Positions 8,344 through 17,241 of a stretch of 64,000 nt of DNA are shown here, in pieces (position 1 is the stretch's first letter; each line of letters opens with the position of its first letter). Position numbers and translations under genes: made by a program. Below the pieces are notes generated by a model. That model ran no database searches, was not told the origin of the DNA, and saw only the letters and a list, made by a program, of their open reading frames with translations. Where the stretch lies: NCBI RefSeq assembly GCF_022829635.1, contig NZ_JAKSYO010000207.1:22690-86689 (forward strand), given 5' to 3'. The stretch is from Methylobacterium sp. E-066 (lineage in GTDB: Bacteria; Pseudomonadota; Alphaproteobacteria; Rhizobiales; Beijerinckiaceae).

Positions 8344-9108
8344 ATGTCCCGTACGACTGCGACCCGGATCCGACGCGGCCTCACGCTCCCCGTGCTGCTC
8401 CTCCTCGTCTGGGAGGCTGCGAGCCATGGCGGGCTGGTCGATCCGCGCTTCCTGCCGCCCCTCGAACGCCTCGCCGACACGGCGTGGCGCGAGGCGACGG
8501 AGGGCCGCCTGCTCGGCGATCTGGCCGCAAGCCTCGCGCGCGACCTCGTGGGCTTCGCCATCGGCACAGTGCTCGGGCTCGGATTCGGTACGCTGCTGGG
8601 CGTCTCCCGCGGCGCCGAGCGGCTGCTCGGCCCGATCTTCCACGCCGCCAAGCAGGTGGCGGTCCTTGCCTGGATCCCGATCATCTCGGTCTGGTTCGGC
8701 TTCGCCGAGACCGCGAAGATCGTCTTCGTCGCCCTCGCAGCCTTCATCCCGGTCGCCTTGAACACCCATGAGGGCGTGCGCAGCGCCTCGGTCCAGCTCG
8801 TCGAGGTCGGACGCGCACTGCGCTTCTCGCGCTGGCAGATCGTGCGGCGCATCTTCCTGCCCTCGGCCGCCCCCGCGATCCTGACCGGCGTTCATCTGGC
8901 CCTGATCTACGCGTGGCTCGCCACGGTGGCGGCCGAATATTTCATGACGGTAGGCCCCGGCATCGGCGGTCTCATCATCGCGGGTCGGGAGCGCTTCCAG
9001 ATGGATCTCGTGATGCTCGGCGTCGTGATCCTGGGCTGCGTCGGCTTCGCGCTCAACCAGGGCGCCGCTGCGATCGAGACGCGCGTGCTGCGCTGGCGGG
9101 GGGCCTAG
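8344..9108 (+). CDS. Sulfonate-type ABC transporter permease (SsuC/TauC family), copy 2
   Basis: 254 aa from the ATG at 8344; a TTG at 8275 lies at the hairpin foot and would add residues unlike the family. The membrane segments include RRGLTLPVLLLLVWEAASHGG, and the EAA loop reads LVEVGRALRFSRWQIVRRIFLPSAAPAILTG. It is a paralogue of copy 1. Two binding proteins, two permeases and one ATPase suggest either a heterodimeric channel or two alternative importers sharing the SsuB-like subunit. The operon ends here, convergent with the DszA-like gene. Confidence 0.87.
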   Translation: MSRTTATRIRRGLTLPVLLLLVWEAASHGGLVDPRFLPPLERLADTAWREATEGRLLGDLAASLARDLVGFAIGTVLGLGFGTLLGVSRGAERLLGPIFHAAKQVAVLAWIPIISVWFGFAETAKIVFVALAAFIPVALNTHEGVRSASVQLVEVGRALRFSRWQIVRRIFLPSAAPAILTGVHLALIYAWLATVAAEYFMTVGPGIGGLIIAGRERFQMDLVMLGVVILGCVGFALNQGAAAIETRVLRWRGA

Positions 9109-9171
9109 AGACGCGGCCCAGCGAGACGGTTGAGGCTTCGCTGCATCGCTTGTTGCAAGAGGTGCGCAGGC

Positions 9172-10590
9172 TCAGGTCGAGGCCAAGCCGATTGGGGCCG
9201 CATCCCTCCGCGTGCCGCCCAATTCCGCGAGCGCGGCCCGGAATCGGGCTGCCGGATGGGTGTCCGGCAGCAGGCGATCCCGGCCGAAAACCTTCTCGCG
9301 CAGCGTACCTGCCCCGTAATCCGTCTTGTAGAGGCCCCGGCGCTGGAGTTCCGGCACGACGAGATCGGCGAAGTCGCTGTAGCCTTCGGTGGTCACGGCG
9401 TAGCTCAGGTTGAAGCCGTCGATGTCGGTCGCGTCCATCCAGCCTTGCAGCGCGTCCGCGACCTGGGCCGGCGTGCCGATCACCACCGGCCCGCGTCCGC
9501 CGATGGTGTTGTGGGTGACGACCTCGCGGATGGTCCAGACCTTCTCGGCCCCCGCGAACGAATCGATCAGCGACGTGACCGCGTTGTCCTTCTTCTTGGT
9601 CGGGAAAGGATCGTCGAGCGCGTAGCGCGAGAGGTCGATGCCGCTCCAGCCCGACAGCAGGGCGAGCGAGCCTTCGAGGTCGATGTAGCGCTGGTAGTCG
9701 CGATACTTGGCGTGCGCCGCGGCCTCCGTCTCGTCCACGATGACGGTGACGAGCGAGAAGAACTTGATGTCGTTCGGATCCCGGCCGAGCCCGGCCGCCC
9801 GGGCACGGGTGTCGGCGACGTTCCTGGCGACGTTCGCCTGCGACGGATCGCTCAGGAAGACGGCCTCGGCATGGCGTGCGGCGAAGTCTTTGCCGCGATG
9901 CGAGGTGCCCGCCTGGAACAGGAAGGGGGTGCGCTGCGGCGAGGGGTCGACGATGTTGACGCCCTCGAACTGGAAGTGCTCGCCGCGATGGACGACCTTG
10001 CGGATCCGGGCCGGGTCGGCGAACACCCCGCTCGCCCGGTCGGCGACGAGGGCGTCGTCGGCCCAGCTGCCTTCCCAGAGAGCGTAGACGGCGTCCAGGA
10101 ACTCGTCGGCGATGTCGTAGCGCAGATCGTGCGCCTTGACGCCGGTACGGCCAACCGCCCGTGCGCCCGCATCCGAGAAGTTCGTCACGATGTTCCAGGC
10201 GACGCGCCCCTTCGTGAGGTGGTCGAGCGTGGAGAAGCGCCGCGCGAAGATGTAGGGCGCCTCGTAGGAGACCGAGCCGGTGATGCCGAAGCCGAGATGC
10301 TCGGTGACCAGCGCCATGGCCGAGACGAGGAGCGTGGGATCGTGCTTGGGCAGTTGCACCGCGCGCCGGAGCGAGGCGTCGGCGTTGCCCTGGTAGATGT
10401 CGTGGATGCTGATGCTGTCGGCGATGAAGAGCGCGTCGAACTTCCCCCGCTCCAGGATGCGGGCGACATCCGTCCAATAGTCCAAGGTCGAGAATTCCAG
10501 CGAGCGGTCGCGGGGATGGCGCCAGAGCCCAGGCGAGAGGTGGACGGGGCTATGGATGGCGAAGCCGTTGACGCGGATTTCCTTGGTCAC
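9172..10590 (-). CDS. DszA/NtaA-family FMNH2-dependent monooxygenase
   Basis: 472 aa from a GTG at 10590 (MTKEIRVNGF), with GAGGATAG upstream. Full-length luciferase-like barrel: WRHPRDRSLEFSTLDYW, RGKFDALFIAD, GSVSYEAPYIFARRFSTLDHLTKGRVAWNIVT (about 104-134), ALWEGSWADDAL and TPFLFQAGTSHRGKDFAARHAEAVF. The long second half (DLSRYALDDPFPTKKKDNAVTSLID) is typical of dibenzothiophene-sulfone monooxygenase DszA. It is 35 nt downstream of a DszC-like gene on the same strand. In the Dsz pathway DszC makes a sulfone and DszA opens it, so a two-step organosulfur oxidation is the natural inference; the substrate need not be dibenzothiophene. Confidence 0.85.
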   Translation of the reverse strand: MTKEIRVNGFAIHSPVHLSPGLWRHPRDRSLEFSTLDYWTDVARILERGKFDALFIADSISIHDIYQGNADASLRRAVQLPKHDPTLLVSAMALVTEHLGFGITGSVSYEAPYIFARRFSTLDHLTKGRVAWNIVTNFSDAGARAVGRTGVKAHDLRYDIADEFLDAVYALWEGSWADDALVADRASGVFADPARIRKVVHRGEHFQFEGVNIVDPSPQRTPFLFQAGTSHRGKDFAARHAEAVFLSDPSQANVARNVADTRARAAGLGRDPNDIKFFSLVTVIVDETEAAAHAKYRDYQRYIDLEGSLALLSGWSGIDLSRYALDDPFPTKKKDNAVTSLIDSFAGAEKVWTIREVVTHNTIGGRGPVVIGTPAQVADALQGWMDATDIDGFNLSYAVTTEGYSDFADLVVPELQRRGLYKTDYGAGTLREKVFGRDRLLPDTHPAARFRAALAELGGTRRDAAPIGLAST

Positions 10591-10625
10591 GGACCTATCC
10601 TCGCGATCGGGGGTGTGTTGCCGGG

Positions 10626-11807
10626 TCAGCGGAAGGCGCCGGGCGTCGGGTAGTCGCCGGTCAGGAACCAGGTCCCGACGGTGCGGGTCTTGTATTCGGC
10701 CGGGTTGTGGAGCGTGTGGATGCGGACGTTGCGCCAGAACCGGTCGAAGCCGTTGGCATTCGTCGCGGAGCGCGCGCCCATTACCTCGAAGATCTGGCTC
10801 GTGACTTCCAGGGCGATGGTACCGGCATAGACGTTGGCGGCGGCGATCCGGATCGCCGCCCGTCCACGCTCCGCTTCGGTCAGGTCGCGCCCGCGCGCCG
10901 CGGCTTCGTCGAGCGCCGCGGCCGCGTCGTCGGCCAGCTGCGTCGCGGCCTGGGTCTTGATGTAGAGGTCGCCGTAGACGCGCTTGATCCAGGGATCGTC
11001 GACATGGCGCTCCACTCCGGAGTCGATCCACGGGCGCGATGTCTCAACGGTATAGTCGCGCGCGGCGAGCAGCGCCCCCTGCGCGCTGCCGACGAAGACG
11101 TTCAGGAGGACGCTCTGCTGCTGGAATGGCGTCAGCGTCTGGTAGGGCTCGGCCGTTTCCACCCGAAAGCGGAAGACCTCGTCGTGGTGAACCTGCACGT
11201 TCGTGTAGGTGACGCGCCCGCTCCCGGTCTGGCGCTGGCCGATCCCGTCCCAGTCGTCCTCGACGCGGATGCCCGCGCGGTCGGCCGGGATGGCTGCGAA
11301 GTGGCGCAGGTTCGTGTCGCGATCCTCCCAGGCCACGTGCAGGTAATCGGCGATGTGGGAGCCCGAGGTGAACGGCCGGTAGCCGTCGAGCACGTAGCCG
11401 TCCGCGACCGGCTGGCCGAAGAGGCTCTTGGAAAAGCTGTTCGCCGTATTGCCCCAGAACCAGTTGCCCGCCGCGGAGCGCCGATAGATGTCGGCGGCCT
11501 GCTCCGCGGTCCCGCGCAGATGGGCGGCCTGGAGGGCGCTGAAGTGATAGCCGAAGAGGTGGCCGAGCGAGCCGTCCACCTTGGCGAACTCCCGGACGAT
11601 CTTGAGCACCGTCGACCATCGCTCGCCCTGGCCGCCATGCGCCTTCGGGATGAGGAGGGTGAGGAGCCCGCTCTCCTTGAGCAGGCGCAGCTGCGCGGTC
11701 GGGCGGCCACCGGCCTTGTCGCGCGCGACCGCGTCCTCTGCGAAGCGCTGCCGCAATGCCGCGGCCGAGGCGAAAGAGGGGTTGGATGGGTCGAGTTCGA
11801 AAGGCAT
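10626..11807 (-). CDS. Acyl-CoA-dehydrogenase-fold flavin monooxygenase (DszC/SfnB-like)
   Basis: 393 aa, length typical of the class D flavin monooxygenases. N-terminal helical domain (ESGLLTLLIPKAHGG), middle beta domain (GNWFWGNTANSFSKSLFGQPVADGYVLDGYRPFTSGSHIADY; YTNVQVHHDEVF) and C-terminal helical domain ending in the family-style QIFEVMGARSA, RNVRIHTLHNP and YKTRTVGTWF. True acyl-CoA dehydrogenases have a catalytic Glu and CoA-handling residues; here the pattern is that of S- or N-oxidising relatives (DszC, SfnB). It is first in a two-gene unit with the DszA-like enzyme and probably performs the initial S-oxidation. Confidence 0.83.
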   Translation of the reverse strand: MPFELDPSNPSFASAAALRQRFAEDAVARDKAGGRPTAQLRLLKESGLLTLLIPKAHGGQGERWSTVLKIVREFAKVDGSLGHLFGYHFSALQAAHLRGTAEQAADIYRRSAAGNWFWGNTANSFSKSLFGQPVADGYVLDGYRPFTSGSHIADYLHVAWEDRDTNLRHFAAIPADRAGIRVEDDWDGIGQRQTGSGRVTYTNVQVHHDEVFRFRVETAEPYQTLTPFQQQSVLLNVFVGSAQGALLAARDYTVETSRPWIDSGVERHVDDPWIKRVYGDLYIKTQAATQLADDAAAALDEAAARGRDLTEAERGRAAIRIAAANVYAGTIALEVTSQIFEVMGARSATNANGFDRFWRNVRIHTLHNPAEYKTRTVGTWFLTGDYPTPGAFR

Positions 11808-11831
11808 GGCCGGGAGGGGGTGAGATGGCGC

Positions 11832-11968
11832 TCAGGCGTTGATCCACACGTCGGCGATCATGGCCGTAGGGGCCAGGGTCACCAGCACCGGCGGCTCGGG
11901 CTGGATGATCGTGGTCAGGATGCCCCCGCGCCGAGGGCGAGGCCCCGGCCGAAGCCGCGGCGAGACAT
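11832..11968 (-). pseudogene. Possible small frameshifted ORF with a Tat-like start
   Basis: Reading from the ATG at 11968 gives MSRRGFGRGLALGAG. After a one-base shift at a C/G run near 11925 a second frame reads ILTTIIQPEPPVLVTLAP and stops at 11832, 24 nt before the DszC-like start. Joined, it would be about 45 residues with a twin-arginine-like beginning. I do not recognise the product. It may be a decayed gene, a sequencing error in a homopolymer, or chance. Confidence 0.25.
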
Positions 11969-12349
11969 CAGGATCATGCGATCGAAGGACGGAGATACGC
12001 CCGATCACACATCGGGCCGCACTATCTTAGGAGCCTGAACCCACGCGGCACAATTCTCTTCTTTGCTGGAAAAAACGAATCCTTGGCTCCATTTGCGTGT
12101 AAATCCAGCAAGAACATTCTTGTTGACTTGGGATGTCGACCTTTGAATGCTTGGCTTCATGGTTGCGCTCGAACCAAGATCCTCCATCCGCCGCAACCAT
12201 CTTCACTGTTTGAAAGGACTTTCGGTCATGCGGCCCGGTTTCTCGTGCGGTGTCGAAGGCACGCGTACGCGCCCGATGACCCTGAAATGTCTTCCGGCGG
12301 CGCGCGGTCCGAACGTCGCCGACCTCATCGCTCGGCGCGAGGGGATCCG
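11969..12349. promoter_or_regulatory. Divergent promoter region between the DszC-like and MetQ-like genes
   Basis: AT-rich at 12040-12130. It holds the inverted repeat CAAGAA-CA-TTCTTG (12109-12122) abutting TTGACT (12123-12128). GTTGACTTGGGAT (12122-12134) repeats the candidate promoter at 2796-2808 with one mismatch. GAACATTCT inside it recurs at 13317-13325 before the next monooxygenase. Together these look like a shared operator/promoter; the regulator is unknown. Confidence 0.4.
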
Positions 12350-13204
12350 GTGACCGAGCGGTGTCTCCCCGCGGGCCCGCGCCCGGCACGTCGTCATGTC
12401 CTCGCAGGTCTCTCGGCTCTGCTCGCCGTCCCAACCGCTGCATCCGCGCAGACATCGGCATCGGCGAAGAAGACGCTGCGCGTCGGCTTCGCTCCGGGAC
12501 CCTACCTCGACGCGTTCAAGCTCGGCGTCGAGCCGCAGCTGAGGCAGCAGGGCTACGATATTCGCACCCTGCAGTTCAGCACGGGGTTGGAAGTGAATTC
12601 CGCCGTCGCCACGAACGAGATCGACGCGAACGTGATGCAGCACAGCGTCTATCTGAACGCCTACAACGATCGCAACGGCACGGACCTCGCGGGAATCGTG
12701 CAGGTCCCGACCCCGCCGATGGGCCTCTACGCGCGCAAGCACAAATCGGCCTCCGAGGTGCGGCCGGGGGCGACGGTGGCCGTGCCCAACGATCCGGTGA
12801 ACCTGGAGCGGGCGCTGAAGATCCTGCGCGACCTCGGGTGGATCGAGCTGAAGCCCGCGGCGAACCCGGTCGACGTGACCGAGCTCGATGTCGTGAAGAA
12901 CCCGAGCGGGATCAGGCTCACGCTGCTTGAGAGCGCGCAGGCCCCGCGCGCCCTCGACGATGTCGACTTCGCCGCGATCCAGGGGAACTTCGCGATCGAC
13001 AGCGGGCTCAAGCTGACCGAGGCGATCGCGCTCGAGAAGATGACCGCGCCCTATCTCAACGTCGTGGCGGTGAGACAGGGCAACGTCGAGTCCCCGTGGG
13101 CGCGCGACATCGTTGCGGCCTACCGGGCCCCCTTCTTCCGCGACGCGATCAAGGGCAACCGCACCTATGACGGCTTCGCGCTGCCCGACTATTTCGCCTC
13201 CTGA
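12350..13204 (+). CDS. MetQ/NlpA-family ABC substrate-binding protein
   Basis: 284 aa from a GTG at 12350, chosen for the GAGGGG site upstream. An Arg-Arg signal region (RPARRHVLAGLSALLAVPTAASAQ) has no lipobox Cys, so unlike typical MetQ it is probably soluble and periplasmic. Mature motifs: LRVGFAPGPYLDAFK, ATNEIDANVMQHSVYLNAYN, PTPPMGLYARKHKSASEVRPGATVAVPNDPVNLERAL, DDVDFAAIQGNFAIDSGL, all MetQ landmarks. No MetN or MetI partner lies nearby; the next genes are monooxygenases. A role in binding methionine derivatives or another sulfur compound is likely, with an importer encoded elsewhere. Confidence 0.85.
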   Translation: MTERCLPAGPRPARRHVLAGLSALLAVPTAASAQTSASAKKTLRVGFAPGPYLDAFKLGVEPQLRQQGYDIRTLQFSTGLEVNSAVATNEIDANVMQHSVYLNAYNDRNGTDLAGIVQVPTPPMGLYARKHKSASEVRPGATVAVPNDPVNLERALKILRDLGWIELKPAANPVDVTELDVVKNPSGIRLTLLESAQAPRALDDVDFAAIQGNFAIDSGLKLTEAIALEKMTAPYLNVVAVRQGNVESPWARDIVAAYRAPFFRDAIKGNRTYDGFALPDYFAS

Positions 13205-13389
13205 CGCCGCGGCCGCGACAGTCCGCCTGATGCCGACACAATCGCGATCAGGTCGATCGTTCTGCGATCGACCGCGACGGCAGAAGAGCGGATCGACACG
13301 ACCTCTTAAATGGAACGAACATTCTATGGACGGGAAAAGCTTTTCTTTGTCTTATGCGATGGATTGAATCTCGGTTCGGCTTCAGCCCC

Positions 13390-14727
13390 ATGTCGCGCAG
13401 ACACTTGCATCTGAACGTGAACATCCTGCATGCCGGCTTCTTCGCGTCGGCGTGGCGGTTGCCGGAGAGCCGGCCGAGCGCCTTCACCGAGATCGCGCAT
13501 TACGTGAAAACGGCGCAGATCGCCGAGCGCGGCAAGCTCGATGCGGTCTTCCTGGCCGATACGCCGTCGCTCGCCGAACGCCCGGACCTGCGGTCGTTCC
13601 TCTCCCTCGAACCGACGATCGTGCTCGCGTCCATCGCGGCGGCCACCGAGCACATCGGACTGATCGCGACGGCCTCGACGACCTACAACGAACCCTACAA
13701 CGTGGCCCGCCGCTTCGCGACGCTGGACCATGCCAGCGGCGGCCGGGCGGGCTGGAACGTCGTCACCACGGCTGACGCCCAGGCCTCCGCCAATTTCGGC
13801 CTGGAGGCGGTGCCCGATCACGCCACGCGCTACGCCCGGGCCCAGGAATTCACCGAAATCGTGCGGCTCCTCTGGGACAGCTGGGACGACGACGCGCTCG
13901 TCGGCGACAAGGCGGCCGCCCGCCTGATCGACCCCGCGCGTCTCCATGCCATCGACTATCACGGGCGGCACCTGTCGGTCGCCGGTCCGCTCAACCTGCC
14001 GCGCTCGCCGCAGGGGCGGCCGGTCCTCGTCCAGGCGGGCGGATCGGATGACGGGCGCGACCTCGCGGCGCGCTTCGCGGAGGTCGTGTTCAGCGTCGGC
14101 CAAACGCCGGAGGAGTCGCGCGCCTACGCGGACGATCTGCGCCGCCGCGCGGCCCGCTACGGACGAGCGCCGGACACGCTGGTCGTCCTGCCGGGTCTGG
14201 CCACGGTGATCGGCTCGACGGAGGCCGAGGCGAAGCGGCGCCGGGAGGAGCTGACCGACCTCATCCCCATCGCCTACGGCCTGTCCCGCCTCGGCGCGAC
14301 GCTCGGGGTCGACCTGACGCACTACGACCTGGATGCGCCGCTGCCGGAAATCGCGATCCCGGCGAACGGCAGCACGACCTTCGCCCAGGCGATCCTCGCG
14401 CATGCGCGGCGTGACGGCCTGACCCTGCGCCAGCTCATAGGCTCGCTCGGCGGCGGCACGGGCCACCGCATCGTCGTGGGCACGCCCGAGCAGATCGCCG
14501 ACGACATCGAGCACTGGTTCCGCGCCGGCGCGGCGGACGGCTTCAACCTGATGCCGGACGTGCTCCCGACCGGTCTCGAGACCTTCGTCGATACCGTGGT
14601 GCCGATCCTGCAGCAGCGCGGTCTGTTCCGCCGCGCCTACGACGGCGTCACCCTGCGCGACCATCTCGGCCTTGATCGGCCCGCAAACCACTTCGCGACG
14701 GACGCGCCGCAGCGCCTGTCCGCCTGA
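13390..14727 (+). CDS. NtaA/SnaA/DszA-family flavin monooxygenase
   Basis: 445 aa from the ATG at 13390, which aligns with the start of the next paralogue; an ATG at 13354 would add 12 residues. Complete family set: LHLNVNILHAGFFASAW, GKLDAVFLAD, TEHIGLIATASTTYNEPYNVARRFATLDHASGGRAGWNVVTTADAQAS, LWDSWDDDALVGD, GPLNLPRSPQGRPVLVQAGGSDDGRDLAA, VVGTPEQIADDIEHWF, DGFNLMPDVLP. These enzymes oxidise substrates with FMNH2 from a partner reductase. The gene lies 19 nt before its paralogue at 14747 and follows the MetQ-like binding protein, so an organosulfur substrate is probable. Confidence 0.86.
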   Translation: MSRRHLHLNVNILHAGFFASAWRLPESRPSAFTEIAHYVKTAQIAERGKLDAVFLADTPSLAERPDLRSFLSLEPTIVLASIAAATEHIGLIATASTTYNEPYNVARRFATLDHASGGRAGWNVVTTADAQASANFGLEAVPDHATRYARAQEFTEIVRLLWDSWDDDALVGDKAAARLIDPARLHAIDYHGRHLSVAGPLNLPRSPQGRPVLVQAGGSDDGRDLAARFAEVVFSVGQTPEESRAYADDLRRRAARYGRAPDTLVVLPGLATVIGSTEAEAKRRREELTDLIPIAYGLSRLGATLGVDLTHYDLDAPLPEIAIPANGSTTFAQAILAHARRDGLTLRQLIGSLGGGTGHRIVVGTPEQIADDIEHWFRAGAADGFNLMPDVLPTGLETFVDTVVPILQQRGLFRRAYDGVTLRDHLGLDRPANHFATDAPQRLSA

Positions 14728-14746
14728 TCCAGCCGGAGGATCCCGC

Positions 14747-16087
14747 ATGCCGCAGCGGCAGCTCTCCCTCAACGTCTTCGTCTTTCCGGGCGGCCACCAC
14801 GAGGCCGCGTGGCGTCATCCGGATTCGGACCCGACCCGCGTCCTCGATCTCGGCTTCTACCAGGATCTCGCGCGCAAGGCGGAGGCCGCCAAGTTCGACG
14901 CCGTCTTCTTCGCAGACGGTCCGGCGCTCGCCGACAACATCCGCTACGCCGCACGCTTCCGCCTCGAGCCGCTGACCTGGCTGTCCGCGCTGGGTGCGGT
15001 GACGGAGCGCATCGGCCTGATCGGAACGGCCTCCACCACCTACTACGAGCCCTACAACCTCGCCCGGCTGTTCGCCTCCCTCGACCATCTCAGTCACGGC
15101 CGCGCGGGCTGGAACATCGTCACCACCTCGGCGGCCCAGGCGGCGCAGAATTTCGGGCTGGGCGAGCACCCGCCGCACGGCGACCGCTACGAGCGGGCGC
15201 GGGAGTTCGTGGAGGTCGTCGGCAAGCTCTGGGATAGCTGGGCGGACGACGCCGTGCTGGCGGATGCCGCCTCCGGGATCTACGCGGACACGACGCGCAT
15301 CCATCCGATCGACCATGCCGGCCGGCATTTCCGGGTGCGCGGCCCCCTGAACATCCCGCGCACGCCGCAGGGCCGCCCCGTCTACATCCAGGCCGGCGCG
15401 TCGGATGACGGCCGCTTCTTCGCCGCGCAATACGCCGAGGCGATCTTCACGGCGCATCAGACCTTCGCCAGCGCGCAGGCCTTCTACGCCGACATCAAGG
15501 ACCGCGTCGCCGCCCTCGGGCGCCGCCCGGAGCACGTGAAGATCCTGCCGGGGATCAGCCCGTTCATCGGCAGCACGCAGCGAGAGGCGGAGGCGCTGGA
15601 AGCGGAATTCAACGCGCTGATCCAGCCGGAATACTCGTTGACCCAATTGCGCAACATGACCGGTCTCGACCTCGCCGGCCACGACCTCGACGCGCCCTTC
15701 CCGCGCCACCTCATCGACACGGACACGCGCTTCGGCGTCGCGAGCCGCTTCAAGCTGATCGTGGACATCCTCGACCGGGAGAAGCCGACCCTGCGGCAGC
15801 TCATCCAGCGGCTCGCCGGCGCGCGGGGCCACTACGTCTTCGTCGGGACCCCAGAAAAGGTCGCCGACGAGATCGAGCATTGGTTCGTGAACGGCGCCGC
15901 CGACGGTTTCAACGTCATGCCACCCTCGCTGACGGGCGGACTCGACGCGTTCATCGATCATGTGCTGCCGATCCTGCGCCGGCGCGGCCTGTTCCGTACG
16001 GACTATGCCGGGCGGACGCTGCGCGACCATTACGGCCTGCCGCGCCCGGAGGTGCCGTCTCTCGCAGAGGTGCGCGCGAGCGCCTGA
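14747..16087 (+). CDS. NtaA/SnaA/DszA-family flavin monooxygenase
   Basis: 446 aa; the ATG at 14747 has GGAGGA 7 nt upstream. It is the best full-length paralogue of the truncated enzyme at 3986, sharing GHHEAAWRHP, AEAAKFDAVFFAD, LEPLTWLSAL-AVTERIGL, RGPLNIPRTPQGRPVYIQAG, ARGHYVFVGTPEKVADEIEHWF, DGFNVMPPSLTGG and RRRGLFRTDYAGRTLRDHYGLP. Here the FMN-pocket segment is intact (GTASTTYYEPYNLARLFASLDHLSHGRAGWNIVTTS). It ends the plus-strand MetQ-like, monooxygenase, monooxygenase unit. Substrate unknown; C-S or C-N cleavage is expected for the family. Confidence 0.86.
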   Translation: MPQRQLSLNVFVFPGGHHEAAWRHPDSDPTRVLDLGFYQDLARKAEAAKFDAVFFADGPALADNIRYAARFRLEPLTWLSALGAVTERIGLIGTASTTYYEPYNLARLFASLDHLSHGRAGWNIVTTSAAQAAQNFGLGEHPPHGDRYERAREFVEVVGKLWDSWADDAVLADAASGIYADTTRIHPIDHAGRHFRVRGPLNIPRTPQGRPVYIQAGASDDGRFFAAQYAEAIFTAHQTFASAQAFYADIKDRVAALGRRPEHVKILPGISPFIGSTQREAEALEAEFNALIQPEYSLTQLRNMTGLDLAGHDLDAPFPRHLIDTDTRFGVASRFKLIVDILDREKPTLRQLIQRLAGARGHYVFVGTPEKVADEIEHWFVNGAADGFNVMPPSLTGGLDAFIDHVLPILRRRGLFRTDYAGRTLRDHYGLPRPEVPSLAEVRASA

Positions 16088-16272
16088 GCCGAGCCCGTGG
16101 CCATGCCCGACGTTCCGCGCCTCGCCCGCGTCCGAGTCGGCGCGCTGGCGCATGCCGTTCCCACCGTGATCGGCATCCTCTTTTTGCCGTCTGCGCCTAT
16201 CCGCCGGCAACGGCGTCGACAGGCTGGCGGTCGATAGGCGCCGCGACGGAAGCGGCCGCAGCGGTGCTCCGC

Positions 16273-17241
16273 TCAAGTCACACGGCAGCGCCCGATCGCC
16301 CAGCGCACGAGCTTGCGCACATCCGGATCGGGATCGTCGAAATCCGCTTCGAGGGCGGGCAACGCGCGCGGATCGGCGATCTCGCCGAGGGCGGCCGCGG
16401 CTTCCTTCCGGAGGTTGCTGATGTCTGATCCCAGGGCGCGGCCCAGCGCCTCGACGGCGGACACCGCCCGGATGCGCCCGAGGGCGTTCGCGGCCTTGGT
16501 GCGCACCTGCCAGACGGGATCGTCCAGGCGGGCGATCAGCGGCTCGACCGCCTCGGGCAGGCGGATCTTGGCGGCCGAGATCGCGGCCTCCTCGCGCACC
16601 TGCCAATGCGCGTCATCAAGGCCGGCGATCAGCGTGGCGACACCGGGGCCGCCCGGACGCAGGAAGACGAGCGCCGCCATCGTGGCCCGGCGCACGCCGG
16701 CATCCGCGTCGCTCGCGGTCGCGATCAGGGCGGGCAGCGCGACCTCGGCTTTAAGATAGCCGACGACCCCGAGCCCCTCGCGGCGTACCTCCGGCGAGGG
16801 GCTGCGGAGCGCTTCGAGCGCCGCGGCGAGCGCGTCCGGCAGCACCAGGTCGCGCAAGGCCCGCAGTGCAGCCGCCTGCACGAAGGGATCGGCATGGCCG
16901 GCCCGCTCGATCAGGAGCGGACCGCAGGCGGGCTCCTTCTTCTCGGCCAACGTGTCGGCGGCGGTGCGACGCACCGCAGGATCCGTATCCTCCAGCGAGC
17001 GGACGAGGCCCTCGACCACGTCGGGACCGTCATGCTCGTCGAGGGCCTTCGCGGCGGCGGCGCGGACCGTGGCATCGTCGTCGGCGAGCCCCTTCAGCAG
17101 CAGCACCTTGGCCTCGGGTCCCACCGCCTCGGCGAGTTCCATCATCGCCACGCGGCGGATGCCGGGATCGGGATCGGCGCACCGCTCGGCCAAGTCGTCG
17201 AGATCGTCGTCGAAGCTGTCGAACACGGGCATGGCGCTCAT
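16273..17241 (-). CDS. HEAT/PBS-lyase-type repeat protein in the AprAB-like cluster
   Basis: 322 aa from the ATG at 17241, overlapping the ferredoxin stop as ATGA, so the two are translationally coupled. After an acidic N-terminus (FDSFDDDLDDLAERCAD) it is built of about nine 30-residue helical repeats with the pattern D-x-VRxxAAxAL (for example DDATVRAAAAKALDE, TDPAVRRTAADTLAE, PVWQVRTKAANALGRI), ending KLVRWAIGRCRVT. No catalytic residues or signal peptide are seen. A scaffold or assembly role for the flavoprotein/ferredoxin pair is inferred from coupling alone. Confidence 0.85.
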   Translation of the reverse strand: MSAMPVFDSFDDDLDDLAERCADPDPGIRRVAMMELAEAVGPEAKVLLLKGLADDDATVRAAAAKALDEHDGPDVVEGLVRSLEDTDPAVRRTAADTLAEKKEPACGPLLIERAGHADPFVQAAALRALRDLVLPDALAAALEALRSPSPEVRREGLGVVGYLKAEVALPALIATASDADAGVRRATMAALVFLRPGGPGVATLIAGLDDAHWQVREEAAISAAKIRLPEAVEPLIARLDDPVWQVRTKAANALGRIRAVSAVEALGRALGSDISNLRKEAAAALGEIADPRALPALEADFDDPDPDVRKLVRWAIGRCRVT

